Assembly: GCA_016930115.1 (NCBI GenBank)
Contig: JAFGHN010000124.1
Location: 1-14,741, forward strand
Length of the DNA: 14,741 nucleotides
Reading direction: 5' to 3'
Origin: Spirochaetales bacterium
Lineage (GTDB): Bacteria > Spirochaetota > Spirochaetia > ARS1246
Under the pieces are notes generated by a model, which saw only the letters and a program-made list of their open reading frames with translations, was not told the DNA's origin and made no database searches. Shown piece by piece: positions 1 to 7,593 of this stretch; position 1 is the first letter of the stretch, and each line of letters starts with the position of its first letter. A program made the translations under genes and the position numbers.

Positions 1-162
1 AAATGGAAGAAGAAACTTGGAGAGGAAAAGATCTACAAGTATTTCACCGTCGCCCGCCGCAGCCTTGATTTCTGCGAAGCCTATGTACCAATGGGGGACG
101 CACGGGAGTTCATACGTGATCTGCGAAAAAGCCTGCCAATCAAGGACGAGCTCTACACCTGA
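1..162 (+). CDS. C-terminal end of an unrecognised protein (partial)
   Basis: Frame 1 is open from the window edge to a TGA at 160-162 and gives 53 residues, ending in DELYT. The fragment is rich in Lys, Arg and aromatic residues (for example KIYKYFTVARRSLDF) and looks like the end of a soluble, folded domain with no membrane segment. The start lies outside the window. It is followed after 39 nt by the small lipoprotein gene on the same strand, so the two may be cotranscribed. I do not recognise the family from this short piece. That it is a real gene rests on the open frame reaching the edge, plausible composition and the tight spacing to the next gene. Confidence 0.55.
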   Translation, partial: KWKKKLGEEKIYKYFTVARRSLDFCEAYVPMGDAREFIRDLRKSLPIKDELYT

Positions 163-201
163 CGGAAGTCTGCACGCGCGGTTTTGTTACAGGGCGTCAC
201 A

Positions 202-606
202 ATGAAGAAAACCACGTTCTTTGCAGTCCTGACTGCATTACTCGTTCTTACGGCGTGCCGTTCGACGCCGGAGTCTGTCCCTCAAGACCTGAAACCACGC
301 GACTATTTCCGCCTTGCTCAGGAAGCGGTGGTGGAACGCCGTGATTACGACACCGCCCTGCTCTATTACCGCACATTTCTTGAACGGTACCCGGATGATA
401 TCCAGCGCGCAATTGAGGCCGAGTACGAAATCGCTTTTATCCGGTACAAACAGAACGATCCTCGCGCAGAACAGCTGTTCAGCGAGCTCCTCGCCCGGTA
501 TGAAGAGGCCGGGGCAGAGCTGCTTCCAGGCTGGCCCAAGGTTCTCGCCGAAAAACTACTGAAAGAAATCGCTGAAGAGGAAGGCTCTTCTACTGCGGAA
601 GAATGA
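202..606 (+). CDS. Small TPR-like lipoprotein
   Basis: This encodes 134 residues. The N-terminus MKKTTFFAVLTALLVLTAC is a classical lipoprotein signal: two Lys, a hydrophobic stretch, and lipobox L-T-A-C with Cys19 as the lipidated residue. The ATG at 202 was chosen because it gives this clean signal peptide and has AGGG about 8 nt upstream; the upstream in-frame ATG at 184 would add a meaningless extension. The mature part (about residues 34-100) is helical with a TPR-like pattern: a DYFRLAQEA helix, then DYDTALLYYRTFLERYPDD, then a second AEYEIAFIRYKQ helix pair. This resembles the short TPR lipoproteins of the BamD/YfgC type but is much shorter. The tail is acidic. A role as an envelope scaffold is inferred only. 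The 3' end overlaps the convergent VWA gene by 17 bp. Confidence 0.8.
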   Translation: MKKTTFFAVLTALLVLTACRSTPESVPQDLKPRDYFRLAQEAVVERRDYDTALLYYRTFLERYPDDIQRAIEAEYEIAFIRYKQNDPRAEQLFSELLARYEEAGAELLPGWPKVLAEKLLKEIAEEEGSSTAEE

Positions 607-1705
607 TCGTGTGCAGCTCAACTCCCAGCTTCCTTGCATCCGCGTAGACCATCTCCTTCGTTACCGAGCCCCGTGGCCTCGGATGGGGCGGCGCGTCGCC
701 TACCAGTACGATCATCTTGGATTCCGCGGCCCATGGAAAACCGTGGATGCCTGCGTATAACGCTTCATAGACGGCCTCCGGGATGTCCCTCCCGCCGAAC
801 ACCCTGATTGAATCGAGCGTCTTCTGCGCCGCCGAAAGATCCGGTGCAAACGGCACCGTCCGTGTCACGTACTGCTCCATGTAATCCTTGTAATAGACGA
901 TACCAAACCTCAGATTATCATACCCGGCCGCGAGCTCCTCGAGCAGCGGCACGAGGGAGGTACGCAGATGGGGCATGTCGTTTTTCATACTCTCGGTAGT
1001 ATCGAGGGCAAGTACCAGATCGAGACTCTTTCCTCCGGTTGCGCGCACGAGGTCACGCAGTTTATCGAGAATATCGGCCTCCCCGGTGGACAAAACAGCG
1101 CCTCCCCCTCCGGCCGCGGCGATTTCGCGGTATTCACTTAAGGTGTCGTCCATATAGTTGTCTTCCGGCGGCCCTTCCAAAGGTTTTTGCACCAGACGCA
1201 TGATAAACGGGTTGTCCCGGAACCCGCCGTCATAGTCCGCGTATTTCAAAGGAAAAGTCCTTACGTTCAGGTACGTTCCGTCGAGTATCTGCAGTTCCCC
1301 GGAGCGCGACCAGGCGTACCCGTACTCAACGACGTACGGGACATAAATGTGAAACGCCTCGCCAAGTTTTTCGTGCGCTTCAGGTGTGGAGTCTATCAAA
1401 GAGTACAGACCGGCACTTGTATCCAGGAACTCACCGTTGAGCTTACGCTTTTCGTCACCGTTGACCGCGTGATACGCGGGATTACGAAGCGCGTACACTG
1501 CCTCTTTGCGCGCCGGATCTGCGGTCGATTCGGTGATGAGCACGCTCCCGGTACCCGGTTTTCTCCGGATCCATAAGTGGTATCCGCCGTCTTTTCCCTG
1601 CTCCATGAGCAAATCATCCGGCCCTATCGACAGATCCTGTCCGATAAGCGCTGCAAGCGGCAGCATCAGAAGGATCAGCAGGGCAACTGGAAATGCTTCT
1701 CTCAT
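590..1705 (-). CDS. Secreted von Willebrand factor A domain protein
   Basis: This encodes 371 residues. The chosen ATG at 1705 starts directly on a signal peptide (MREAFPVALLILLMLPLAA, then LIGQ); upstream in-frame codons would put a charged extension in front. There is no strong Shine-Dalgarno, so the start is not certain. Residues about 25-210 are a beta-rich region that I do not recognise. A Gly/Ala linker (AAAGGGGA) leads to a C-terminal VWA domain at about 225-371. The MIDAS metal site is visible as D235-T-T-E-S239, a second acidic loop GGRD at about 304-307, and GDAPPH with D337. VWA domains bind protein partners through the metal. The signal peptide places it in the periplasm or outside the cell. 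It is divergent from rpiB and convergent with the TPR-like lipoprotein gene. Confidence 0.8.
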   Translation of the reverse strand: MREAFPVALLILLMLPLAALIGQDLSIGPDDLLMEQGKDGGYHLWIRRKPGTGSVLITESTADPARKEAVYALRNPAYHAVNGDEKRKLNGEFLDTSAGLYSLIDSTPEAHEKLGEAFHIYVPYVVEYGYAWSRSGELQILDGTYLNVRTFPLKYADYDGGFRDNPFIMRLVQKPLEGPPEDNYMDDTLSEYREIAAAGGGGAVLSTGEADILDKLRDLVRATGGKSLDLVLALDTTESMKNDMPHLRTSLVPLLEELAAGYDNLRFGIVYYKDYMEQYVTRTVPFAPDLSAAQKTLDSIRVFGGRDIPEAVYEALYAGIHGFPWAAESKMIVLVGDAPPHPRPRGSVTKEMVYADARKLGVELHTIILPQ

Positions 1706-1782
1706 AGTTTCATCATCGGAAACAATGGTTGCCTTTTTGAGCGACCTTGGCCGCCGATACATTTTCGTGTATTCTCAAAGAC

Positions 1783-2241
1783 ATGGCTGCAAACAACAAA
1801 TCAATAGTAATCGGTTCAGACCACGGTGCGGTCGAGCTGAAAACACGGATCAAGACGTATCTCGAGAAGAAAGGATACACGGTAGATGACTTGGGAACTC
1901 ACGGGACCGACTCTGTGGACTACCCTGATTCGAGCAGAGACGTCTGCGAAGCTTTCCTTACGGGAAAATACGATTGTGGCGTCGTGTTGTGCGGGACCGG
2001 AATCGGCGTTTCCATCGCCGCAAACAAGATCAAAGGTATCAGATGCGCCCTCATCCATGATCCCTTTACCGCCGAAATGGCAAAGGCCCACAATAATGCC
2101 AATATCATCGCTCTGGGCGGACGGGTGGAGTACGCGCATCCGGTGGAGTCGATACTCGACGCATATCTCGCCGCAGATTTCGAGGGCGGAAGACATTCGC
2201 GAAGGATCGGCAAAATAACCGATTTGGAGGGACGGCGTTAG
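1783..2241 (+). CDS. rpiB: Ribose-5-phosphate isomerase B (RpiB/LacAB family)
   Basis: This encodes 152 residues, the usual length for RpiB, which interconverts ribose 5-phosphate and ribulose 5-phosphate in the non-oxidative pentose phosphate pathway in the cytoplasm. Family marks are the N-terminal strand IVIGSDHGA (D13, H14), LGTHGTDSVDYPD at about 37-49, the catalytic C70-G-T-G motif followed by IGVSIAANK, and HNNANIIALGGR. The ATG at 1783 is used because homology begins six residues later; an earlier in-frame ATG at 1747 adds a non-homologous stretch. No Shine-Dalgarno is visible before 1783. Ribose 5-phosphate feeds PRPP, a substrate of the TrpD domain encoded farther along, but no direct link is implied. 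It ends 11 bp before the convergent lipoprotein gene. Confidence 0.93.
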   Translation: MAANNKSIVIGSDHGAVELKTRIKTYLEKKGYTVDDLGTHGTDSVDYPDSSRDVCEAFLTGKYDCGVVLCGTGIGVSIAANKIKGIRCALIHDPFTAEMAKAHNNANIIALGGRVEYAHPVESILDAYLAADFEGGRHSRRIGKITDLEGRR

Positions 2242-2252
2242 CCAACAGCCTG

Positions 2253-2795
2253 TCAGGGCGTTTCCACTATCGCCGGCAACGGCACGGAATCCGGGCTCTC
2301 GGCTACGCTTTTGAAATAACGTAGCCGCTGGAGAAACCGTTGGATAAAGACGCACTCTTCACCGTAATCCCGGGGGAATTCAAAAAACGTATACCATCCG
2401 TCTCCCGATCCATACAGGTAGTGGATGATCTGATCATCGGTAATGAACCACACCGCGTCATCACCGCAGCGTCGGGTGACCCAGTCCGACGGAACGACGA
2501 TGTCTTCTTCAGTGTACCGGACGGTGATTGAAAACTCACCATCTTCATATACACCCTGGTAATGACCAATGGCGTTCGCCGGCAATATGAGGATACCGTA
2601 GCGTCTGACCGGGCCTGATTCAAGCAATGCGGGGCCGGAAGACGCGCTTGTCTCATTCCGCGCGGCTTCTTCCCCCGCTTCCGGCACAGTATCGGCTTGA
2701 GGGAGCTGCGCCTGTTCGGAACCGCCGCAGGCGCAATGCAGGAGTGCGGTATAGAGGCAAATGAGCGATAGACGCCGGGAGAGGCTCTTATTCAA
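2253..2795 (-). CDS. Putative small lipoprotein downstream of glmS
   Basis: This encodes about 180 residues if it starts at the TTG at 2793-2795, which overlaps the glmS stop (TTGAATAA). The frame is open farther upstream, but that part is antiparallel-free shadow of glmS in another frame with no sensible composition. The TTG start yields a signal-like N-terminus: N-K-S-L-S-R-R, a hydrophobic run LSLICLYTALL, then HCACGG, a loose lipobox with Cys21 or Cys23. A Pro/Glu/Ala-rich low-complexity linker (about 26-60) precedes a globular part with many aromatics (HYQGVYEDGEFSITVRY, DGWYTFFEFPRDYGEECVF). I recognise no family. The overlap suggests translational coupling to glmS. The start codon and the lipidation are the uncertain points; a real gene here is likely. 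Confidence 0.65.
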   Translation of the reverse strand: MNKSLSRRLSLICLYTALLHCACGGSEQAQLPQADTVPEAGEEAARNETSASSGPALLESGPVRRYGILILPANAIGHYQGVYEDGEFSITVRYTEEDIVVPSDWVTRRCGDDAVWFITDDQIIHYLYGSGDGWYTFFEFPRDYGEECVFIQRFLQRLRYFKSVAESPDSVPLPAIVETP

Positions 2796-4611
2796 CGGTG
2801 ACGCTTTTTGCAAGGTTCCTCGGCTGATCGACGTCGCGCCCGAGCTTCCGGGCGCAGTAGTAGGCGAACAACTGAAGCGGCACAACCATAAGGAACGGAT
2901 AAAGGATATCGTTGGCCTTCGGCACATAGATAATGTCGTCGGCGATTTCATCGATATCACCGTGCCCGTTGACGGCAAGGGCGATAATCTTGCCCTTCCT
3001 GGCCTTTACTTCTTTCATGCTGGTGATGACCTTGTCCCGCAGCCTGTCGTCGGGAACGAGGAACATGCTTGGGGTTTCTTCATTGATCAGTGCTATCGGG
3101 CCGTGTTTGATCTCCGCGGCGCTGTACCCTTCCGCGTGAATATAGGATATCTCTTTCAGTTTCAGCGCGCCTTCAAGAGCGACCGGATAGTTCAGGCCTC
3201 TACCCAGGAACAGAAAGTTGCCGTGGGCACAATATTTGTGTGCAACCGTCTTGATCGCGTCCGCGTTGGATAGGACCTGCGCAATAAGACCGGGCAGAGA
3301 CTCGATCGCTTCGAGTATCCTTGAACCTGCCTCAAAAGAAAGATGTCTCATCCTTGCCATAAGAAGGGTGAACAGATAAAGAGCGGTGAGCTGCGAAGTG
3401 AAGGCCTTTGTCGATGCCACCGCGATTTCGGGCCCCGAATGGATGTAAACGCCGCCGTCGGATTCCCGCGGAATCGTCGAACCCACGACATTGCAGATTC
3501 CCAGCACCCTTGCTCCTTTGCGTTGGAGCTCCCGCATGGCGTAGAGCGTGTCGGCGGTCTCTCCGGACTGGGATATCACAAAATGAAGCGCGTTCCGTTC
3601 CACGACCGGATTTTTGTAACGTACTTCCGAGGACAACTCGGCGGTGCTCGGGATCCTCGCCACCGTTTCGAGGAGATACGCCGCCACCATGGCCGCATGA
3701 TAGCTGGTTCCTGTCGCGACAAGCTTCACCCTTTCGACGTTCAGAAGCTCGCTGCTGGTCATATTCAGTCCGCCGAGATGTCCCGTCGCGATCTCCTTGT
3801 CAAGGCGGCCCTTCATCGCCCGTTCCACCGACAGCGGCTGCTCAAAAATCTCCTTCTCCATGTAAGTGGGAAAGCCGCCCTTCTCTATCTCCTGCAGCTC
3901 CCAGTCGATGTGCTCTATTTTTTTTGTTATTGCTCTGTCGGTCACATCAGATGTCGTGTACCCGTGGGCGTCTATTCTCACGATTTCACCGTCTTCGAGA
4001 TAGACCGCCTGCCTTGTATAGCTCATCATCGCTGTCACGTCGGAAGCAAGAAACATCTCATCGTTTCCTATGCCAAGTACCAGCGGCGAGCCATTCCTTG
4101 CGCCGATGATCACTCCCGGCTCGTCGGCGTGAACGCATGCGATCCCATAGGTACCCTTGAGAAGCGGCGCCGCAAGCTTAACGGCCTTTTCCAGATCCCC
4201 CGTATACAGCGAGGATACCAGGTGGGCAATCACCTCCGAATCGGTGTCGCTCTTGAAAACATGTCCGTCTGATTGAAGTTTCTCCTTGAGCACCGAGTAA
4301 TTCTCGATTATCCCGTTATGGACAATAGAGATGTTTCCTGAGCAGTCGCTATGCGGATGGGCGTTTTGATCGTTGACCTCGCCGTGGGTGGCCCAGCGGG
4401 TATGACCGATACCGTAGGTTCCCTTCAGGTCGACCGGGACAATCGACCGCAACTCCCGGATTTTCCCCTTGCATTTCACGGTTGTCAGGCAGCCCCCTTC
4501 GCCGACGCAGATGCCGGCACTGTCATATCCCCGGTATTCGAGCCGTTTCAAACCCTCAAGAAGAACTTCAGAGGCTTGTTTGACTCCGCAGTATCCGACT
4601 ATTCCACACAT
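2788..4611 (-). CDS. glmS: Glutamine--fructose-6-phosphate aminotransferase (isomerizing)
   Basis: This encodes 607 residues, full length for GlmS. It makes glucosamine 6-phosphate from fructose 6-phosphate and glutamine, the first step toward UDP-GlcNAc for cell wall synthesis. The N-terminal glutaminase domain starts MCGIVGYCG, so Cys2 becomes the N-terminal nucleophile after Met removal; RWATHG at about 72-77 and HNG at about 98-100 are present. Two SIS sugar-phosphate domains follow, with the GTSYHA and SQSGETADT motifs, then SYIHAEGYSAAEIKHGP and the conserved end DVDQPRNLAKSVTVE. AAGGA lies 5-8 nt before the ATG. It begins 21 nt after the crp-like gene, so the two are probably one operon. 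This spacing leaves no room for a glmS ribozyme. Confidence 0.97.
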   Translation of the reverse strand: MCGIVGYCGVKQASEVLLEGLKRLEYRGYDSAGICVGEGGCLTTVKCKGKIRELRSIVPVDLKGTYGIGHTRWATHGEVNDQNAHPHSDCSGNISIVHNGIIENYSVLKEKLQSDGHVFKSDTDSEVIAHLVSSLYTGDLEKAVKLAAPLLKGTYGIACVHADEPGVIIGARNGSPLVLGIGNDEMFLASDVTAMMSYTRQAVYLEDGEIVRIDAHGYTTSDVTDRAITKKIEHIDWELQEIEKGGFPTYMEKEIFEQPLSVERAMKGRLDKEIATGHLGGLNMTSSELLNVERVKLVATGTSYHAAMVAAYLLETVARIPSTAELSSEVRYKNPVVERNALHFVISQSGETADTLYAMRELQRKGARVLGICNVVGSTIPRESDGGVYIHSGPEIAVASTKAFTSQLTALYLFTLLMARMRHLSFEAGSRILEAIESLPGLIAQVLSNADAIKTVAHKYCAHGNFLFLGRGLNYPVALEGALKLKEISYIHAEGYSAAEIKHGPIALINEETPSMFLVPDDRLRDKVITSMKEVKARKGKIIALAVNGHGDIDEIADDIIYVPKANDILYPFLMVVPLQLFAYYCARKLGRDVDQPRNLAKSVTVE

Positions 4612-4632
4612 ATATCCTTCCTTTGCTTCATT

Positions 4633-5265
4633 TCAGGTGATCGCTCCCGCGCCTTCGGCGATCTTTGCAAGTGACGGTCTATCGGCCAGGAAGAGATGGC
4701 CTTCCTTTGCCGTGATGATTCCCTTCAGCGCCAGCTCTCTGAAAAAGTCCATCACTTTGTCCTGAGAAATCTCCAGACCGTAAGAAAAATCCCGTGCCAG
4801 TTTGTGCACCTCGAGGGAAGCCTTTTCCATGCCATTCTCGGCAAAAGAGTGGTAAAGGCTCAAGGCGATGAGGTCCTTGTCGTTTCGCTTCACCAGGTGC
4901 TGTATCTGCGTATTCGCCGCCTGCAGCCGCCTGCATAATTTGTCGATGACGTTAAGAGCAATTCTGGCGTTCTTCGCAATCATACCCAGGAACCCCGGCC
5001 TGTCAAAAGCAAGCAAGCGGACGGTCCCGGCAGCCGTCGCGGTCGCGGTCCGGCGTACGCGGTTCACGATTGCCATTTCCCCAAAGAAATCACCTTTCCC
5101 GAGAACCGCGAGGATGTGCTCCTTGCCTCCCATCATCTTGCTTATGCGGACGCTCCCCTCCTGGATGATATACATCTGATCACCTTCCTCACCCTCTTGA
5201 AAGATGACCCTGCCTGAGTCATAGACGGTGCCGTATTTGTCAAACAGCGTTCTTGCATTCGCCAT
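4633..5265 (-). CDS. Crp/Fnr-like cyclic-nucleotide-binding regulator
   Basis: This encodes 210 residues. Residues about 10-115 form a cyclic-nucleotide-binding beta barrel with the phosphate-binding cassette G-K-G-D-F-F-G-E-M-A followed by RRTATATA, which keeps the Glu and Arg expected to contact the cyclic phosphate and ribose. A long helix (LNVIDKLCRRLQAANTQIQHL) and a C-terminal winged-helix-like region follow (about 140-200: HKLARDFSYGLEISQDKVMDFFRELALKGII), suggesting DNA binding. The HTH is less typical than in E. coli Crp. The ATG at 5265 is chosen because GGAG sits 6 nt upstream; an in-frame TTG at 5277 is less likely. Its immediate position before glmS suggests cotranscription, and it might control the glmS operon or a distant regulon. 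The ligand is unknown. Confidence 0.85.
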   Translation of the reverse strand: MANARTLFDKYGTVYDSGRVIFQEGEEGDQMYIIQEGSVRISKMMGGKEHILAVLGKGDFFGEMAIVNRVRRTATATAAGTVRLLAFDRPGFLGMIAKNARIALNVIDKLCRRLQAANTQIQHLVKRNDKDLIALSLYHSFAENGMEKASLEVHKLARDFSYGLEISQDKVMDFFRELALKGIITAKEGHLFLADRPSLAKIAEGAGAIT

Positions 5266-5331
5266 GGTCAGCTCCAAAATCCTTCGTCATATTCCGTGAA
5301 TCAAGAATCATTTCTTTTCGTTCATCGTCAG

Positions 5332-5351
5332 TATACTGCCATTATCGGAGG
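5332..5351 (+). promoter_or_regulatory. Possible -10 and strong Shine-Dalgarno of the lamin-tail-domain gene
   Basis: TATACT at 5332-5337 matches the -10 consensus at five of six positions and lies within a CAGTATACTG palindrome. No convincing -35 is visible at 16-18 bp. GGAGG at 5347-5351 stands 5 nt before the ATG at 5357 and decides that start over an in-frame TTG at 5354. The 91-bp gap to the divergent crp-like gene must hold promoters for both genes; a GAATCA-A-GAATCA direct repeat at about 5298-5310 also lies here. Confidence 0.35.
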
Positions 5352-5356
5352 ATTTG

Positions 5357-6388
5357 ATGAGTTTCTTGCCCCTGAAGCTTGGGTGTCTGATGCTGCCGGC
5401 CATGTTGCTGCGTTGCGGTCCTTTTCCTGATCTGAGAGGTATCGCAGCGGGAGACCTCGAACCTCCGGTATTTCTGGGTGCCGAATCAACCGGCCCGTAT
5501 TCGGCGCTCTTCAGATTCAGCGAACCTGTGACTCCTGTCACCGGCAGCATGGCGCTCGAACCTACTATACAGCCATCCGCGGTTTCATGTACAGACAACG
5601 ATGTCCTCCTAACGTTCGGGAAGGTGCTCACGCCGGGGTTCCCCTATTACGTTGAATCAACGGTGGCCGACCGGGCCGGTAACCGGCTGAGATTTATCAC
5701 CCACTTCTACGGCTTCAATCCGCGGGTTCCGCATATCGTTATCAATGAGTTTATCACACAGGGAAGCGGGTCTCATCCCGATGTAGTCGAGCTGCTCGCG
5801 CTCAAAGACGGGAATCTCTCCGGCGTCTGCGTCGTTGAAGGGACCAAAGGAGCGTGGACCGACAGATGCGTTCTGCCTTCTACTGAGGTGACCGCGGGAG
5901 ATTTCATACTCGTCCACTTCAAGCCTGACGGAACAGCCGTCGAGATAGATGAAGTTGCGGAACCAGGCGCCTCAGGCGGCAAAGACGCTTCCCCAACCGC
6001 CTGGGATTTCTGGGTAATTGGCGGTAACGGTCTGTCGGGTAACAACGGTGTTATCGCGGTGTACGATAAGCCTGAAGGCAGGCTGCTCGACGCGGTGCTC
6101 TACAGCAACCGGACTTTCTCCTCGGACGAGAATTACAGGGGATTCGGCTCAAAAGACCTGATGCTGTGCGCGGATGAGCTCGCCGCCGAGGGTGGATGGA
6201 TGTTCGAAGGGGAACAGATCACCCCCGAGGACGGAGTAAACCCGGAAGTGTCGACGGCCACGCGTTCAATCTGTCGTTCGTCGTCTTCAGGAGACTCGAA
6301 TTCCAGGGTAGACTGGCACATTACACCCACAGGCGGGGCGAGCTTTGGAGCAGTCAATACCGATGAGGTATATCCGGAGCCGGAATAG
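5357..6388 (+). CDS. Envelope protein with bacterial Ig-like and lamin-tail domains
   Basis: This encodes 343 residues. The N-terminus (MSFLPLKLGCLMLPAMLLRCG) looks like a signal peptide, possibly of a lipoprotein ending at Cys20, although Arg before the Cys is atypical. Residues about 36-115 resemble a Big_5/SbsA-type Ig-like domain (FRFSEPVTPVTGSM, VLLTFGKVLTPGFPYYVES, VADRAGNRL). From about 125 a lamin-tail-like domain begins with HIVINEFITQGSGSHPDVVELL and continues through FILVHF, WVIGGNGLSGNNGVIAVYD and the closing WHITPTGGASFGAVN, which is typical of bacterial LTD proteins. These are extracellular beta-sandwich modules on surface or secreted proteins; the specific role is unknown. GGAGG 5 nt upstream supports the ATG at 5357. 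It is divergent from the crp-like gene and convergent with trxA. Confidence 0.78.
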   Translation: MSFLPLKLGCLMLPAMLLRCGPFPDLRGIAAGDLEPPVFLGAESTGPYSALFRFSEPVTPVTGSMALEPTIQPSAVSCTDNDVLLTFGKVLTPGFPYYVESTVADRAGNRLRFITHFYGFNPRVPHIVINEFITQGSGSHPDVVELLALKDGNLSGVCVVEGTKGAWTDRCVLPSTEVTAGDFILVHFKPDGTAVEIDEVAEPGASGGKDASPTAWDFWVIGGNGLSGNNGVIAVYDKPEGRLLDAVLYSNRTFSSDENYRGFGSKDLMLCADELAAEGGWMFEGEQITPEDGVNPEVSTATRSICRSSSSGDSNSRVDWHITPTGGASFGAVNTDEVYPEPE

Positions 6389-6468
6389 GTGAATGGCTCA
6401 GAGGCGACGGCAGACCACATGCAGCGGGCGCGGCTGTCAGACTGCCGGGAGGCCGCTCATGCAGCCTG

Positions 6469-6792
6469 CTAAATGAACTCGGTGAAGACCGCCTCAATCA
6501 TCGCCTTTGATCCCGCGCCGACCTGCTTGTTCACAACCTCGCCGTTCTTGAATAGCAGAAGCGTGGGAATGCTGATAATACCGAACTGGGAAGCGAGCTC
6601 GCCTTGCTCGTCGACATTCACTTTGGCTACCTTCAATTTTCCGCTCTGCTCTTCAGCAATCTTCTCGAGAAAAGGCGCTACCATCTTGCAGGGGACGCAC
6701 CATTCGGCCCAGAAATCCGCAAGCACGGGAATATCCGACTTCAGGACCTCGGCTTCAAAATTATCGGCGGTCACTTCTACTTCAACACTCAT
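6469..6792 (-). CDS. trxA: Thioredoxin with a WCVPC active site
   Basis: This encodes 107 residues, the normal thioredoxin length. Thioredoxin is the cytoplasmic dithiol reductant of disulfides. The fold marks are VLADFWAEWC, the redox Cys32 and Cys35, VAKVNVDE, and the cis-proline loop SIPTL with Pro76, followed by FKNGE. The active site reads W-C-V-P-C-K, whereas the common form is W-C-G-P-C-K. The ATG at 6792 has AAGGAG 5 nt upstream, and that Shine-Dalgarno overlaps the TAA of the preceding gene; an in-frame GTG at 6798 is less likely. It is the last gene of the trp transcription unit as far as spacing shows. No intrinsic terminator is visible in the 80 bp to the convergent gene end at 6388. 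Confidence 0.95.
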   Translation of the reverse strand: MSVEVEVTADNFEAEVLKSDIPVLADFWAEWCVPCKMVAPFLEKIAEEQSGKLKVAKVNVDEQGELASQFGIISIPTLLLFKNGEVVNKQVGAGSKAMIEAVFTEFI

Positions 6793-6801
6793 ACACACTC
6801 C

Positions 6802-7593
6802 TTATCGCGGCTTGGCTTTGAGATCTTTGAGGCGAAAATCCTCGAGCAAAGTATGCACATATCCAAGCAGATTATCTACGTTCTTCTGCTCGTAGCTTTG
6901 CAGGTTACCGGACTCCTTCATTTCTTTGAGAACATCAGAAAGATCGTGAAGAAAAAAGGCGGCTTCAAGCAGGCATTTCTTCCCTTCTTTTTCTATTTCA
7001 AGCCCGTTCCGGGGCACCCAGTCGAAAAGCGACCGGTACCTCGATAATCTTGGCGGCAGGCCGTCTGCGGTGGGTCTGCACAGGCCGATTATCCGTTGTT
7101 CCAGCCGCATCCGCGGGCTCAATACGCTTGCGGTATAAGCCGAACGCATGTATTTTTCAACATCCGGCCAGTATTGCCGTTCAAGAGTAATCAGGCAACC
7201 GAAGAGTCGTTCCACTTCTTCAGAAGCGTCAGCGTGTATCTGCAGTGGAGGGTATTTTACGATTCGCCTTCTGTTTTCTTCGAGTATTCTGTCTGCGTAA
7301 CTCTTGCTTTCTTCCTTCTGCACCTTTGCACGAAGTGCTTTTTGCTCTTCGGCGTTGATACGGTCCTGCTCTTTTTTGATGAGCTCTTCTACGGCGGTCA
7401 TCTCCGCGTGCAGGAACAGGGCAAGCTCAAGCCTTGCCCGCATGGCCTGAATATACCGCTCCTCGAATGAATCGAGAGCAGACCTCTCTTTCATAAACTG
7501 GACCATGTAATCGCCATAACGCTTTCTTATTTTGTCAACGGCGGAGCGTATTTCAGAATCACTCAGTCTTTTCCGTTTCAACGGTGGCTCCAT
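6802..7593 (-). CDS. Unrecognised charged, helical protein between trpA and trxA
   Basis: This encodes about 263 residues from the ATG at 7593. A TTG at 7581 with GGAG 6 nt upstream is an equally good start, and a TTG at 7599 is also possible. The gene overlaps the trpA end by 23-41 bp depending on the start. The protein is soluble-looking with no signal peptide or membrane segment. It is very rich in Lys, Arg and Glu, with a probable coiled coil at about 45-110 (EERYIQAMRARLELALFL, EELIKKEQDRINAEEQKALR). The more compact C-terminal half contains FGCLITLERQYWPDVEKYM, LFDWVPRNG and LLEAAFFLHDLSDVL. I recognise no family and see no catalytic signature. The overlap with trpA and 9-nt spacing to trxA indicate cotranscription with the trp operon. 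Confidence 0.8.
   Translation of the reverse strand: MEPPLKRKRLSDSEIRSAVDKIRKRYGDYMVQFMKERSALDSFEERYIQAMRARLELALFLHAEMTAVEELIKKEQDRINAEEQKALRAKVQKEESKSYADRILEENRRRIVKYPPLQIHADASEEVERLFGCLITLERQYWPDVEKYMRSAYTASVLSPRMRLEQRIIGLCRPTADGLPPRLSRYRSLFDWVPRNGLEIEKEGKKCLLEAAFFLHDLSDVLKEMKESGNLQSYEQKNVDNLLGYVHTLLEDFRLKDLKAKPR

Noticed and set aside
1707..1782. Promoter for rpiB (TTGGCC, 17 bp, TATTCT)
   Set aside because: Both boxes match only four of six positions and no Shine-Dalgarno follows; the support is too weak to list as a feature.
3343..4272. Long open frame (309 codons) on the + strand inside glmS
   Set aside because: It is antisense to a firmly identified gene, has unlikely composition (very rich in Arg, His and Cys) and no ribosome site.
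4612..4632. glmS ribozyme upstream of glmS
   Set aside because: Only 21 nt separate the crp-like stop from the glmS start, far too short for the ribozyme.
6389..6468. Intrinsic terminator between the convergent lamin-tail and trxA genes
   Set aside because: Only a weak GCGGC/GCCGC pairing with a large loop is present, and there is no T-tract on either strand.
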